From positions 70,335,025 to 70,399,024 of the forward strand of contig NC_068938.1 in the NCBI RefSeq assembly GCF_016801865.2: a stretch of 64,000 nt of DNA. The letters run 5' to 3'. Positions 12,430 to 23,200 of the stretch are shown here, one piece after another (position 1 is the stretch's first letter; every line of letters begins with the position of its first letter). The notes below the pieces were generated by a model. That model made no database searches. It was not told where the DNA came from and saw nothing but the letters and a program-made list of their open reading frames with translations. The DNA is from Culex pipiens pallens (taxonomy: Eukaryota > Arthropoda > Insecta > Diptera > Culicidae). A program made the translations under genes and the position numbers.

Positions 12430-13140
12430 TAAAGAAAACTTTATGTAAGAATTCATAAATTGATTAGTTTTATCCTGTAAATCTAATCTTAGTCTGCACT
12501 TGAATTCAAACATACCAATATTCGAAGCATCAAAAAAATAAGATTATTAAAACATAATTTATTGAAATGATTGAAAATTATTTTTTGAATATCTTTATTT
12601 AAAAATGATAAAAAATGTTTTTTTTTTATAATTTAAGGATTTTTTTAGTTGTAATTATTTTATATTTTTTTATGTATTTGATTTTTTTCATTTTTGGAAT
12701 TTCTGATTTTTTTGGAATTATCATGTGTAATTATTATCTTAAATTTTTGTTTTAAAAGTAAAGAATACTTTATGTAAGAATTCATAAATTGATTAGTTTT
12801 ATCCTGTAAATCTAATCTTAGTCTGCACTTGAATTCATACCATACTAATATTCGAAGCATCAAAAAAATAAGATTATTAAAACATAATTTATTGAAATGA
12901 TTGAAAATTATTTTTTGAATATCTTTATTTAAAAATGATAAAAAATGTTTTTTTTATTAATTTAAGGATTTTTTTAGTTGTAATTATTTTATATTTTTTA
13001 TGTATTTGATTTTTTTCATTTTTGGAATTACTGATTTTTTTGAAATTATCATGTGTAATTATTATCTTAAATTTTTGTTTTAAAAGTAAAGAATACTTTA
13101 TGTAAGAATTCTTAAATCAATTACATTTTTCCTGTAAATC
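12430..13140. repeat. Tandem repeat, ~329-bp unit, over two copies
   Basis: CTTTATGTAAGAATTC starts at 12439, 12768 and 13096, giving a 328-329 bp period. The first two units are nearly identical, and the third breaks off or diverges after about 45 bp. A more diverged relative of the unit follows at about 13400-13660. AT-rich, with no coding capacity. Confidence 0.85.
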
Positions 13141-14159
13141 AAATCTTAGTCTGAATTTTGCTACAAGAACTATATTTTACTTTCAAACGAAAATTTTAAA
13201 AAATGTCCTGTAGTACGGAGACTCTTAAAACTCCATACAAAAAAATCTCAAGGAACGGTCAAGAAAAGGTTTACGAAAAGACTTCTCTTAAGCGGTACGC
13301 AATAATATTGAAGAATTGCCTCATGAAACTGACTATCAAAACGCTGAATCTTAAAATGCTGAAATAAGGGAAATGCCATTACAAAAATCACTTAATTTTC
13401 TGGTAAATATAAATTAATTTAGGAATACTAGAATTCAAACATAAAAATATTTAAAACATCCAAAAATTAAGATTGAAAAAACATAATTTGTTGGATTTTG
13501 AATAACTTAATTTTAAAATGATATTTTTTTTAGTTTAGGATTTCTTAAGTATCAGTTATTTTATTAATTTTTCAGTTTTAGATTTTTTTATTTTTGGAAT
13601 TTCAGATTTTTTGATATTATTCTGTTGAATTGTTATCTTAAATTTTTTATGTTTTTATTATTTTTATTTTTGATTTATGGCATTTCTTTGTCTTATACCA
13701 AAAAAATTTAAATCAAAAATTATGAAAATTTAGAAATTTGAAAGTGTAAAATTTTTAAATCTTCAATTAGCTGTTGCGAATATTATTCTGAAGTTTATGT
13801 CACTAAACTCTGACCAAAGTTGAGAGGGTTACAAATCAAAGCTACAAGCTATGGTTTTATTATTTTAAAAGTGTTCAAAACACACTTTAAATCAGTACAG
13901 TTGTTTTGCATCATCAGTTTTCAAAATATCTAGCTGATGGCGAAATCCTTTTTTCGTGAGAAAAAACTTTCCGCGGTTCCGCGACATGTTACAAAAATTC
14001 TAAATATTTTTAAACGAGCCCAAACATGTCGTATATGATTATCAAAGCAGGAAAAACATTTCAAATTTGTTTTCCGGACCGACCTGGTCGCTGGTCCTAA
14101 AAAGACTTAATCGAAATAAGTTATTTCCATTAAAATTGTGAAGCTATTTTTTTTTTTAA

Positions 14160-14700
14160 TATTGTATTTCGTCGCCATCGTGCTAACTTGTCGTACGTGC
14201 ATTTTGGACCAAGTTGAGTTAAGAACGCCATTTTGTGCAGCTCACAATGCCTCACCTTTTGACCTTCACAGATTCCCAAAATTCGATTTCAATCCTGAGA
14301 TATTCAACAAAAACCGAAAAAACTCCGTGCATTTTTGTCACTTTACATATGAAAGTAGTTTCAATCTTGTCGTGCTATCTTGTCACTCCATGAAAATTGA
14401 TGTAAGTGCGACAAAAGGCCAAAGGGATTTCAGGCCAGGAAAGTCAGGATGCGTTTGTCGCACGTACAAGCTAGACTACCGTAAACATTTGTAATTATAA
14501 CTCGGGACTCCAGCAACCAACTTCGACCAAACTTCGGGACAATGCACAGAATGGTGAGCCAAACAAAACGTGTTTGTTATTGTTTACATTGCGTGCTCTC
14601 GTTTTTGAATATTCAAGGTCAAACATTAAAACGCGTTTTTCTCGGAACGTCAAAATGGCGGGTGCGACAAGATGGCACGACGACGTCGATTTGCTCTCTG
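14160..14700. mobile_element. TIR element (TCGTGC...TTGTCG ends), uninterrupted copy
   Basis: The ends resemble each other inverted: TCGTGCTAACTTGTCGTACG at the left, and TCGTGCCATCTTGTCGCAC read inward from the right. The whole block recurs inverted at about 41690-43000, where another element splits it. The 118-codon open frame inside is not conserved as protein in the second copy, so I do not call it coding. The TTAA at 14626-14629 is the empty site matching the insertion in the other copy. Confidence 0.7.
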
Positions 14701-15439
14701 TTTTTTGGTCCATTTTGAAAAGGTGGCAACATAAACTTTGGAAAATATTTACAATTGATATTCAGAAATAAGAAATTATAAAAAAATAATAAAGAAATTT
14801 TAAAATTTTCAAAATGCAAATTCTAATCTGTAAAATCCAAAAAATATAAATTAAATAGTTTAAAAATGAATTATTGATCAGAAATTATATAATCTGAAAG
14901 TGATGTTTAATTAATTTAATTTCAGAGTTTTTGAATCCAAGCTTAAATTTTTTTAACGTTTTGAATATTTTTATCATTTTATTTCTTCCTTTAAAAATCG
15001 CAAGCTCATGCACAAAGTGAAAATTAGTTGATAATAAGTATTCAATTAGTTGATCTTCCGATTTTTGATATATTAAATAAAAATTGAAGATTGGCCACGG
15101 TGGAAACTAAAAAATGTGACCAAAAGAAAGCATTTTGGACGAGTGGTTTCGGAAAAAAGGTTTACGAAAAAGTAATAAAAAATACACACAGATATTTCTC
15201 AAGCATTTTTCTCTAAGGTCTTAGATATGTAACTAACCATATTCTTAAAACCAAAACGATAAAATTAGAATTGTATTTCTGATAATAGTCAAAATTCACT
15301 CAAATGTTTTTCATATTAAATGCTTTCGTTTTTGAAAACTAAATCTAAATATTTTTGAGAAATTATGATAAATTTTGAAAAATGTAGAGAAAAAACATGT
15401 ATTAACAGTTTAAAGGTTTTAATGCAAATAAAGGAGGGC

Positions 15440-15860
15440 TATTAATTTTACAATCCAAATTCGACTAGCCGAAGCCTCGATTATCCAAAGTTTCGATTAT
15501 CCGAAGTTCGAAGGACTTCGGATAACCGAATCAGGAACAAATGAAATCGGCATGTTTTATTTGCTTGTTTTTAACATCAAATTCGGCATCTGTTTTTTTA
15601 ATGGTCCAATACACCAAGTTTTTGCTTTTTGGGTGTTTTTTAATACCCCTGACGGTTTCAAAAGCACCCAAAAAGCAAAAAATGGAAATTTGGTTTATAA
15701 GACCTTTAAAAAAACACCAGAAATATTTCTTGACCTTCATTTTGACCGCCACAATGAATCCAAAAATTCTAAATTATTTTATGGTTCTTCAGGGGTCATA
15801 CTTAAGTTCGGTGACTGGGCTACGTTTTCAGTCCAGTTACCGAACACGCACTGAATTTGT
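15440..15860. repeat. Cluster of small inverted-repeat fragments
   Basis: About 15450-15530 carries repeated CGATTATCCGAAG-type motifs in both directions, related to the MITE at 49519-49771. About 15600-15712 is a hairpin of the GGTCCAATA family (arms around GCTTTTTGGGTG) with relatives at 37042-37170 and 49325-49464. About 15804-15850 matches the stretch at 2565-2615 inverted. Confidence 0.65.
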
Positions 15861-16034
15861 TTTTGCTTTTTGTGTGTATTTAAGTACCTCTAACCTCTAA
15901 CAGCAAAAAAAATATATTAAATTTGGTTATTGAACCTCTGAAAAAATAAATAATACAAAAATTCTGAATTTAACAATCAGCGATAAAAAGTTAATTAGAA
16001 AAATCTAAAAAAATATTTCCCCGTGTATCTATTT

Positions 16035-16360
16035 CTTTCTGTAAAGTTCAAACCTAAACTACAACTTTGCCAAAGACACCAAACCGATCAGAAAATCCAT
16101 TCTCATGGTACAGATTTTAGAATACATTTTCACATGCCCATTTTGATGACCATCCTGCAAACTTGTATGGAAAAACTAATGATAGTTCAACGTTTCAACA
16201 CTAAACACAGTGCGGAAAAGTTGTACTAAGAACTGTTTTTTTTTTGTTTGGAAAAGTATGCAGTTTTGTCTCTCTCGAAGGACTGGAAAAGCACAGTATG
16301 TGGGCAAAGTTTGTAGTTTCACAGCGGAGTTGCAAAAAATAAAACTAACAAATAGTTTTG
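16035..16360. repeat. Diverged relative of the foldback arm family
   Basis: ACAACTTTGCCAAAGACACC near 16060 and ACTTGTATGGAAAAACTAATGA near 16160-16182 resemble the right arms at 60165-60300 and 48910-49050. The copy is diverged and has no clear ends. Confidence 0.5.
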
Positions 16361-16701
16361 CAAATTAAAATATTTGGAATTTTCATTACTGGTAGGCTAT
16401 TGATTTATGATGCAATAAAACTTGGATGATATCACAACCAAAGAGTATTTTACATCTCTCTGCCACAACCCTGTTTCAAACAACTATAATATTGTGATTT
16501 CCTACGGGGACATTTCGGCACAAATCAACCCAACTCTTCGTACAAAGGAATATAGTGTGTTATATTATGTGATTTTTTTTTTGTTTGTTTGTCGTTATGA
16601 TTATAACTAAAAAAGAAACATTTCGTACGCATTTGCAGCTGCACTGTGTCCAAGTGATTGTTGTGATAAAAGAAGCAAAAAAAAGGTAGGGAAATCCTCA
16701 C

Positions 16702-18028
16702 TTACCGGCTCCGTCCTCGGAGGCCCCGCGAAAAACCTCTTCCCCGGCCACGCAGCACCTTCCCGTTTGCGGGCGGGCTCTTCGGTCTCAGCGCCTCGAT
16801 TCGCTCGGTGCAGCCGGTGGTCGGATTCTCTTCGAACGAGTTAGCGTACAGCTCGCTGTTGAAGTTCGAGTTGGTAAGTTCCGGTCCGATCGTGACCCAG
16901 CCCGGTCGGATTGTCGAGTCGCGGCCAAAGATGTGCAGGCGACGACGGCCCAGGCAAAAGTGCTCGATGATGTGGAAAATTTCGATTGGTTTTTCCAGAC
17001 TGCCGAATTCGGCTTCTTCCGAGATGATGAGGTCAATGTCCACGTTGGCGTGGATAAAGTCTCCGTCGGTCGAGCGGCGGACGGTTCCCTTGATGCCCAT
17101 CAGGCAGTGTTCCTTGGTGCGTTGGAAAACCGCTTTGGGTTCGAGGATTTTGGAGTGTCCTGGGGAGTCGATGTTGGTTCGGATCCAGCAGATGTCCTCG
17201 CACCGCCGGAAACCCCATTTGCGCAGGCAATTGCGACCCATGTCCAATCCTTCGGAACTGCCACACCAGAGAAACACGAAGCTGCGATGGGCTGCGACTT
17301 CGCCGATATCAAGAGCCAGGATTTCGTCCCACGACCAGAAGTTACGCGGAGCCCCCGCGGCCACGGCCGCTCCACCGCGGGCGTATTCCTCCAGCGGAGG
17401 TTCAATCAAAATTACGTCAAACTTTGTTCCCAGATTTTTGAGGTCAAAACTTTTAAGGTCCGCCCGCAGGTACATTGGCGGGGAGGCCGTTTCGGAGATC
17501 AGTTCGTCCTTCAGCCGGATCAACTCGCGCAGCTTCGGATATTCCTCGAACCGGTCCGCCAGGCCAACGTCCCGGATAAAGTTCTGCGGTCGCTGCCCAG
17601 TATCGACAAAGTGCTGGCAGTAATCATTGTGGGGATTCGACGATTGAGTACCCTAAAATAAACACAAATTAGTTGAAAAGCGGTCCACAAACCCCGACGA
17701 CCAAAAGTTCCCCCCTTACCTTCAGGAAGGTAGACGAATCCCGGTACACCATTCCCTCCGACGATTGGGACTTTTTCGACGAGCTGGCCTCCTCGTCATC
17801 GTAGCGCTGCGCCTTGCCCATCGGCGTATCCTCGGCCGTCCCGAGCACATGCTTAAGGTCCTGAACGCTGGAAACGCCCAGCTGAAACAAAGCCCCCGAA
17901 AGACATTAAATTTTCAGTTCCGGACCAAATGCCCAAACAAAAGCAAAGAAAAAAGAACTCACCGTCTGAGCAAGAAGCTTCTTGCGCTTTTGCGACTTTT
18001 CGCGCAGAGATTTAATCACGTCGCCCAT
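16702..18028 (-). CDS. Mettl14: METTL14, m6A methyltransferase complex non-catalytic subunit, 3 exons, 392 aa
   Basis: Exons on the minus strand are 18028-17963, 17881-17720 and 17652-16702, all in phase 0 with GT-AG introns. The start MGDVIKSLREKSQKRKKLL is a basic helix like the family N-terminus. The strongly conserved NPHNDYCQHFVDTG and QRPQNFIRDVGLADRF stretches follow from residue 80. The MT-A70 fold carries EPPL at 160-163, where the catalytic partner METTL3 has DPPW. This matches METTL14 as an RNA-binding scaffold that does not itself catalyse. FLWCGSSEGLDMGR, WIRTN, AVFQRTKEHCLMGIKGTVRR and FHIIEHFCLGRRRLHIFGRD are all present. The C-terminus is Arg/Gly-rich (GRGRGFSRGLRGRSR), as expected for RNA contact. 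The length is normal. With METTL3 and WTAP-type partners it deposits N6-methyladenosine on nuclear mRNA. Odd: the TAA stop lies inside a GTAAGT splice-donor-like sequence. Confidence 0.97.
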
Positions 18029-18340
18029 GGTGGGGGCAATTCTGCGGAACAGTTAGCGAACCATTTAGTTTGGATAACGTAGAATTGGTACGGATTTAAA
18101 CACGGATTTTGCGCCGGCTGCAGGAACGCGTCGTTTTTTTTTTCTGCGAGGAACGAAAACCGAAATCAACAAGCTGTCGCGGTGGCAAACTGACAGAACG
18201 AAAGAAAAGAGACACCCTGTGATTACGGTAGGTAGTTGTTTTTGTTTTCGAAGGTAGGCCGGACGTTGTTCTGTGCGAGAATACACGCTGCTACAAAATA
18301 ACCCAGTTTTGGGTCATACTCAAAAAACTATTTGTTTTGC
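18029..18340. promoter_or_regulatory. METTL14 5' UTR and upstream region
   Basis: The METTL14 start codon reads outward at 18028 on the minus strand. The next 250 bp are GC-richer than the DNA beyond and carry no open frame, which is consistent with 5' UTR and core promoter. No TATA box stands out. Past 18300 the sequence turns into repeats. Confidence 0.45.
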
Positions 18341-18346
18341 CTTCCT

Positions 18347-18630
18347 CACCTCAATAAGGCTTTCTAGGCCCAGTGAAAAAAATATAATTTAACTCAAAAA
18401 TGACGAAGTCCTCGTCACAGTTTCCTGATGCAAACAAAGATCGAGCTGTAGCTGTCACAGCCCTGCGAAGTATGTTGGCTGACATATCGGGCGGTCAGTC
18501 AAAAAAAACCAGCTAGAAGTCACCTGACAAAAAACTTTTGCTAGAAAGAGATAGGAAACCTGATGCAAACAAACGTCCAGCTGTCATGTAAACATACTTT
18601 GAATGTGTTGGTAAATTTCTGACTAGAAAG
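18347..18630. mobile_element. MITE, TAAGGCTTTCTAG ends, copy 1
   Basis: The ends are AATAAGGCTTTCTAG at the left and CTAGAAAGCCTTAT at the right. It is about 280 bp with no coding capacity. A near-identical copy lies at 19169-19575. Confidence 0.8.
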
Positions 18631-18733
18631 CCTTATATCTTTTTAAAAAGGTATTTAAAAGTCCTTTCCAACGAGCCCAAAGCGTTAAATTTCTAAAATT
18701 TGTATAATCTTTAAAAAAGTGAAGAACATTCCA

Positions 18734-18899
18734 ATTTCACATTTTATAATTCAAGCAAAATATTGTAATAAGGGCCGAAGTCGAAGTGTAAACAAATAGT
18801 CAATCCTGCTCGTTCTTAATGTAAACATCAACTGACGTGAGCAGGATAGTCTCTTTGTTTACACTTCGGCTTCGGCCCTATTACAATGTTTTGCTTGAA
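18734..18899. mobile_element. Small foldback MITE, ~165 bp
   Basis: ATTCAAGCAAAATATTGTAA at the left is mirrored by TTACAATGTTTTGCTTGAAT at the right. The arms run inward through GGGCCGAAGTCGAAGTGT. A diverged copy lies at about 43385-43535. Confidence 0.85.
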
Positions 18900-19168
18900 T
18901 TTCAGAGTCTTATTTTTTATTGAATATTTTTTTGATTTTTTATTGTTAAGAAATTAAATTTCAATATCCATTTTCATTCTTTGAACATATTATATTGTTA
19001 TAATTTGACGTTTCAAAATATTGAATTCTGCTGGATTTTTTTTTAATTTTCTTAAGAATTTTTGTAGAATGTTTAGATTTTTTAAAATTGTATAGATACT
19101 TAGAATTTTTAGAATTTTATTATCAAAAAATATTGTTTTATTATTAGTTTTTTTTCGTAGTTTTGATT

Positions 19169-19575
19169 ATAAGGCTTTCTAGGCCCAGTGAAAAAAAAAA
19201 TAAAATTTAACCCAAAAATGACGAACTCCTCGTCACAGTGTCCTGATGCAAACAATGATCGAGCTATAGCTGTCACAGCCCTGCGAAGTATGTTGGGCAT
19301 ATCGGGCAGTCAGTCAAAAAAACCAGCTAGAAGTCGCTTGACATTTTTTTTTGCTAGAAAGAGATAGGAAATCTGATGCAAACAAACGTCCAGCTGTCAT
19401 AGAGCTTTCTAAGCCCGATCTCACACACACTAGCGCACCATTTGTTTTGCTGGGTGGTACAAATTTTAACCTCACTTTTTTTCGTGTACGTACACGCAAT
19501 ACATGCGCACGTAGATAACTCTATGTAAACATACTTTGAATGTGTTGGTAAATTTCTGACTAGAAAGCCTTATAG
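19169..19575. mobile_element. MITE, TAAGGCTTTCTAG ends, copy 2 with a nested insertion
   Basis: It is the same family as 18347-18630 and is flanked by TA on both sides. Compared with copy 1 it contains an extra 124 bp at 19401-19524 that begins AGAGCTTTCTAAGC and ends AACTCTAT. This is a separate small element inserted after GCTGTCAT. Confidence 0.85.
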
Positions 19576-19899
19576 CAAATTAGTAGAAATTTTCAGATTT
19601 TATATACTTTATATTTATTTTTTGGAAACTTTATAATTTGGGAACTTTATAATTTTTAGTTTAAGAATATTTAGTATTTACCTAGGTATTTACACTTTTA
19701 ATGTTTTCAGATTTTTTGGAGTTTTTAAAACTTTTGAATTTTGTAGAACTTTAAAGAATTTAAAATTCTTAGAATTAATCCGAATTAAATGTCGCTCTAA
19801 AATGATTTTTTTAAAAGCGCTAAAATTTTAGTCGACTCAAAAAAACAGGTAAACTTTGTTAAGCGTGCAGTTAGTCATTGAAATTATTTTTTAAAAAAA

Positions 19900-20280
19900 T
19901 CTCAAGCTTCCCACAATCGCTCCGCGTACGGTAACATCCCTCGCAAATCTCAAATCCGGCCCGATCAAAGCAAGCATGTGTTGAAGATTTGAAAAGATTT
20001 TTCCTCTTCCGTCACTCGTGTCCCGCACCGCACACCAGTCCAGTTCGCGAAACAGCTGATTTTGGCTTGCAATCAGCTGACGACGAGCGGACACTCTCCC
20101 GTCTCAGGCCAAACGGATCCAGTTTGTTCCAGGCCCTCGTCCCGTTCGGAAGTCGGTCCCGGTTAAAAACTTTTGCAAACTTCTCTCTCCGGAGATAGGT
20201 AGAAGAACCTTGAGAAAAGAACAAAGAAGGACGACCTTCCGGACGAACAAAGGAACCAGCGCCTTGGAGGATCATCGGCC
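19900..20280 (+). promoter_or_regulatory. Probable 5' UTR and promoter of the 20281-25537 gene
   Basis: The base composition shifts from AT-rich to mixed about 380 bp before the start codon, with the E-box-like CAGCTG repeated at 20054-20080. There is no open frame continuous with the gene. The transcription start cannot be placed from the sequence alone. Confidence 0.4.
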
Positions 20281-23200
20281 ATGGCGGATGAAAATTTCAA
20301 CAAAGCTCCCGGTTCGGAGATTAAGAACCGTAACGGCTTTTTCTACTGGTTTGCAGGAAGTTCCGGTGCTTAATCAACCATTTTTTTCTATTTCACAGGT
20401 ATCCCTCCCGTTTCCCTGGGCAACGGGAAAACATCATCTCTCATCACCTCTTCCTCGCCACTCCTCCCCGGTGGCCACCAGCCGTCGACGGCATCTTCCG
20501 GACATTCTGCTCTTAGTCAAGGTTAGGTTCAAACATTGAGGTTAGGCCATGCTTGGTCATGCGACCGTTCACATCTTTTTCCACAGACTTTCAGTACACC
20601 ATTCTGCAGTATGGCCACCACCTGATGCCAACGCTAGTCCAGCCGGGCTTCTCGGTGTACCATCCGGCACCCCCGCCGCCGCCCGTTCCGATGTCGTTTC
20701 CGGTGTTCTACCAACCCGTCAACGGAGGACTTCCCCAGCCGCAACCCGTCGATGCCAACATGTAAGCGTGGATTCCTTCACGGGTTGAGTTGGTCTTGAT
20801 TCAGTTGCTTGAATTTTCTTTTTGAAACAGGTTCTACCGTTGTATGCCGCAGCTGGCCAGCGGTGCCGAGCTGCTAGGTGGTCAGAAGCTCTACATGGCG
20901 CGAGGAGGAGGTACCAAGGTCGCGCATGGTAAGAACAAGTCAAAGGAGCTGGACATCGATACGCGCAAGATCGCGGAGATTGCCGTCGGAGTCAGGTGAG
21001 CAACTGAAAGATTTAAAAAAATTGATAACATGTTTCAAAATTCAAAAAAAAAAAAAAAAAAACAACGCAGATCAAGGGTGGATGATACCTCTTTGGTTGA
21101 CGTCCAGGCGAGGAACCCCCCCCCCACCCAAGAACATCCGTAGTTCTGTTAGATCATCTTGGTCAAAACAGTATGGCTCTGGTTCCTTGCAAGTGTCATA
21201 TATTCTTACCTCCACGTTGGCTGGGTTTCGTCATCATGATGACAAGGTGTAACCTAGCTGTAGAAACGGCTCGTAAACCTTTGACCAGCGAGGGTCAGAA
21301 TCGAGACGACTAGAAGAAAAGGGCGCGTCAATGTGGGAAAGGGAAATTGTGATTGTAGACGGTATTGTTTTAATTCGCAGCATGTTTAGTGAACTGTCGT
21401 GGATGTACCCGAAACATCGCAGAACGGGGTTTGTCTTCTTTTCATTCTCAGCTTTGTACCACCTATCTCCTGTTTTTATTTTGCTCTACTGATTCTCGCA
21501 GGCCAAGGATTGATAGCATGCATTGGCACTGAACTTGTTGCGTGCTCTTCGATTGACGTCTAGGTGAGGAACATCCTGGAAGGAGTGCAACTAACTACAT
21601 CCGTAGTTCTACTAGATCATATCTTGATCAGAACAGTAAAGCTCTGGTTCCTTGCGAGTGTCCTATTTTCTTACCTCCACGTTGGCTTGGTCTTCATGAT
21701 GACCTAACTGGTGGCCTGTGGAAACGGATCGTAAACCTTTGACCACCGCGGGTCAGAGTCGAGACGGCTAAAAGAAAGGGGCGCGACAATGTGGGAAAGG
21801 GAAGTAATTTGTGATTGTAGACGGTATTGTTTTGATTCGCAGTATGTTGAGTCAACTGCTGTGGATGTACCTGAAACATCGCACAACGGGGTTTCTCTTC
21901 TGTTCATTCTCAGCTACCACCTATCTCCTATTTTTATTTTGCTCTTCTGATTCCCAATTCTTCACTGATTCTTCTATTTAATATCCAACATTTGATTTTA
22001 ATTTTACTAACTTTTGATTCTCTTATCTCTCAAAGCTATTCCACTCTTTTCTATCAATTGATACTGCTGTAACAAAATTTGTTTTGTTTTTTTTCCCTTA
22101 AAAATATACTTTTTCTTAATGTACTAGTAATATCAAGTCTATTTATCATTCGCTATTTATCGTTTGTTTATCATTCTTTTTGATTTTATTGCGAATTTAG
22201 TTATTTGAATAATTCTTTATCTGTCCTATAAATTATCATTACTATAATCTAAGCTTGTTTTGTATCTCTATTTATTAACTATTGTCTAATTTTACATCTA
22301 ATACATCTAGCTTCTCATTTTTATTCTTCAAAATACGCTCATCATTCTCTTACTATTGATACTTGATTTTTATAAAATAAATTCTCTTTTACTGTCTATT
22401 GTTTTCAATCCACAAGTGAGGTTTGAGCCCTTACTCAATTTATGGAATGGTTAAAGGATTTACACAAATATTACTATTGTATTTTTTGGTAAACTTTTAT
22501 AACATGCTTAGGACCAAAATATTGTAACAAAACACCGCGACAAAAGAAATAGCAACAGATAAACAGACTCAACAATAGGGAAGATTTCAGGAGAGAACAA
22601 TACACAGTAAATAACAATAAGTTTTTGAATTCAAACTAAAAATAAAACAGTTTTTGCTTTAATGAAAGTTGATAGGCACACTATAAATGGTTAGGCGCTT
22701 ATACTTACATCAAACCCTACGTAATGTACCACCCCCGGCCGAGTTTAAATGCGTAACCGGAAAAGAAGGTGTGCATGCCTGGCACGAACACTCAAAGCGT
22801 GTTCTAGCGTGTTGCTCGTGCTGACTCAGAACAAGGGTGAGATGTAGGTGTAAGGGCAGTGCGTGTTCGTCGGGAACCTGGTGCAAAAGATCGGTCAAGG
22901 CCCATTCTTAAGCGGTATACGCACTTCGGAAGGAACCGGTCAAGAAAAAAATCAAATGGGCAGCAGCGGCAGCGCAAGCAAGTCAGAGAGGGTGAAGAAA
23001 AGCTCCAAGAAATCGCTCTCTCTTCTTTGTTCTGCTGTTCGTAAAGCTGTTTCTTGACCCCTTTCCTTCCGATCAGCATACTAGCCTTTACACTGAAAAT
23101 TGCGAATTGCGAAATGTTGAAAGAAGCTGATTTTGATTTGCTCTCCGTCCGCATTGACCTTTTCTCATTTATGAATTTCCTTTATAATAGTATGTTGTTA

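Noticed and set aside
14138..14494. 118-codon open frame with a hydrophobic start
   Set aside because: It overlaps the TIR element at 14160-14700, and the frame is not kept in the second copy at 41690-43000.
16808..17661. Long plus-strand frames (271 and 242 codons) opposite METTL14
   Set aside because: They are antisense shadows of the conserved METTL14 exon 3.
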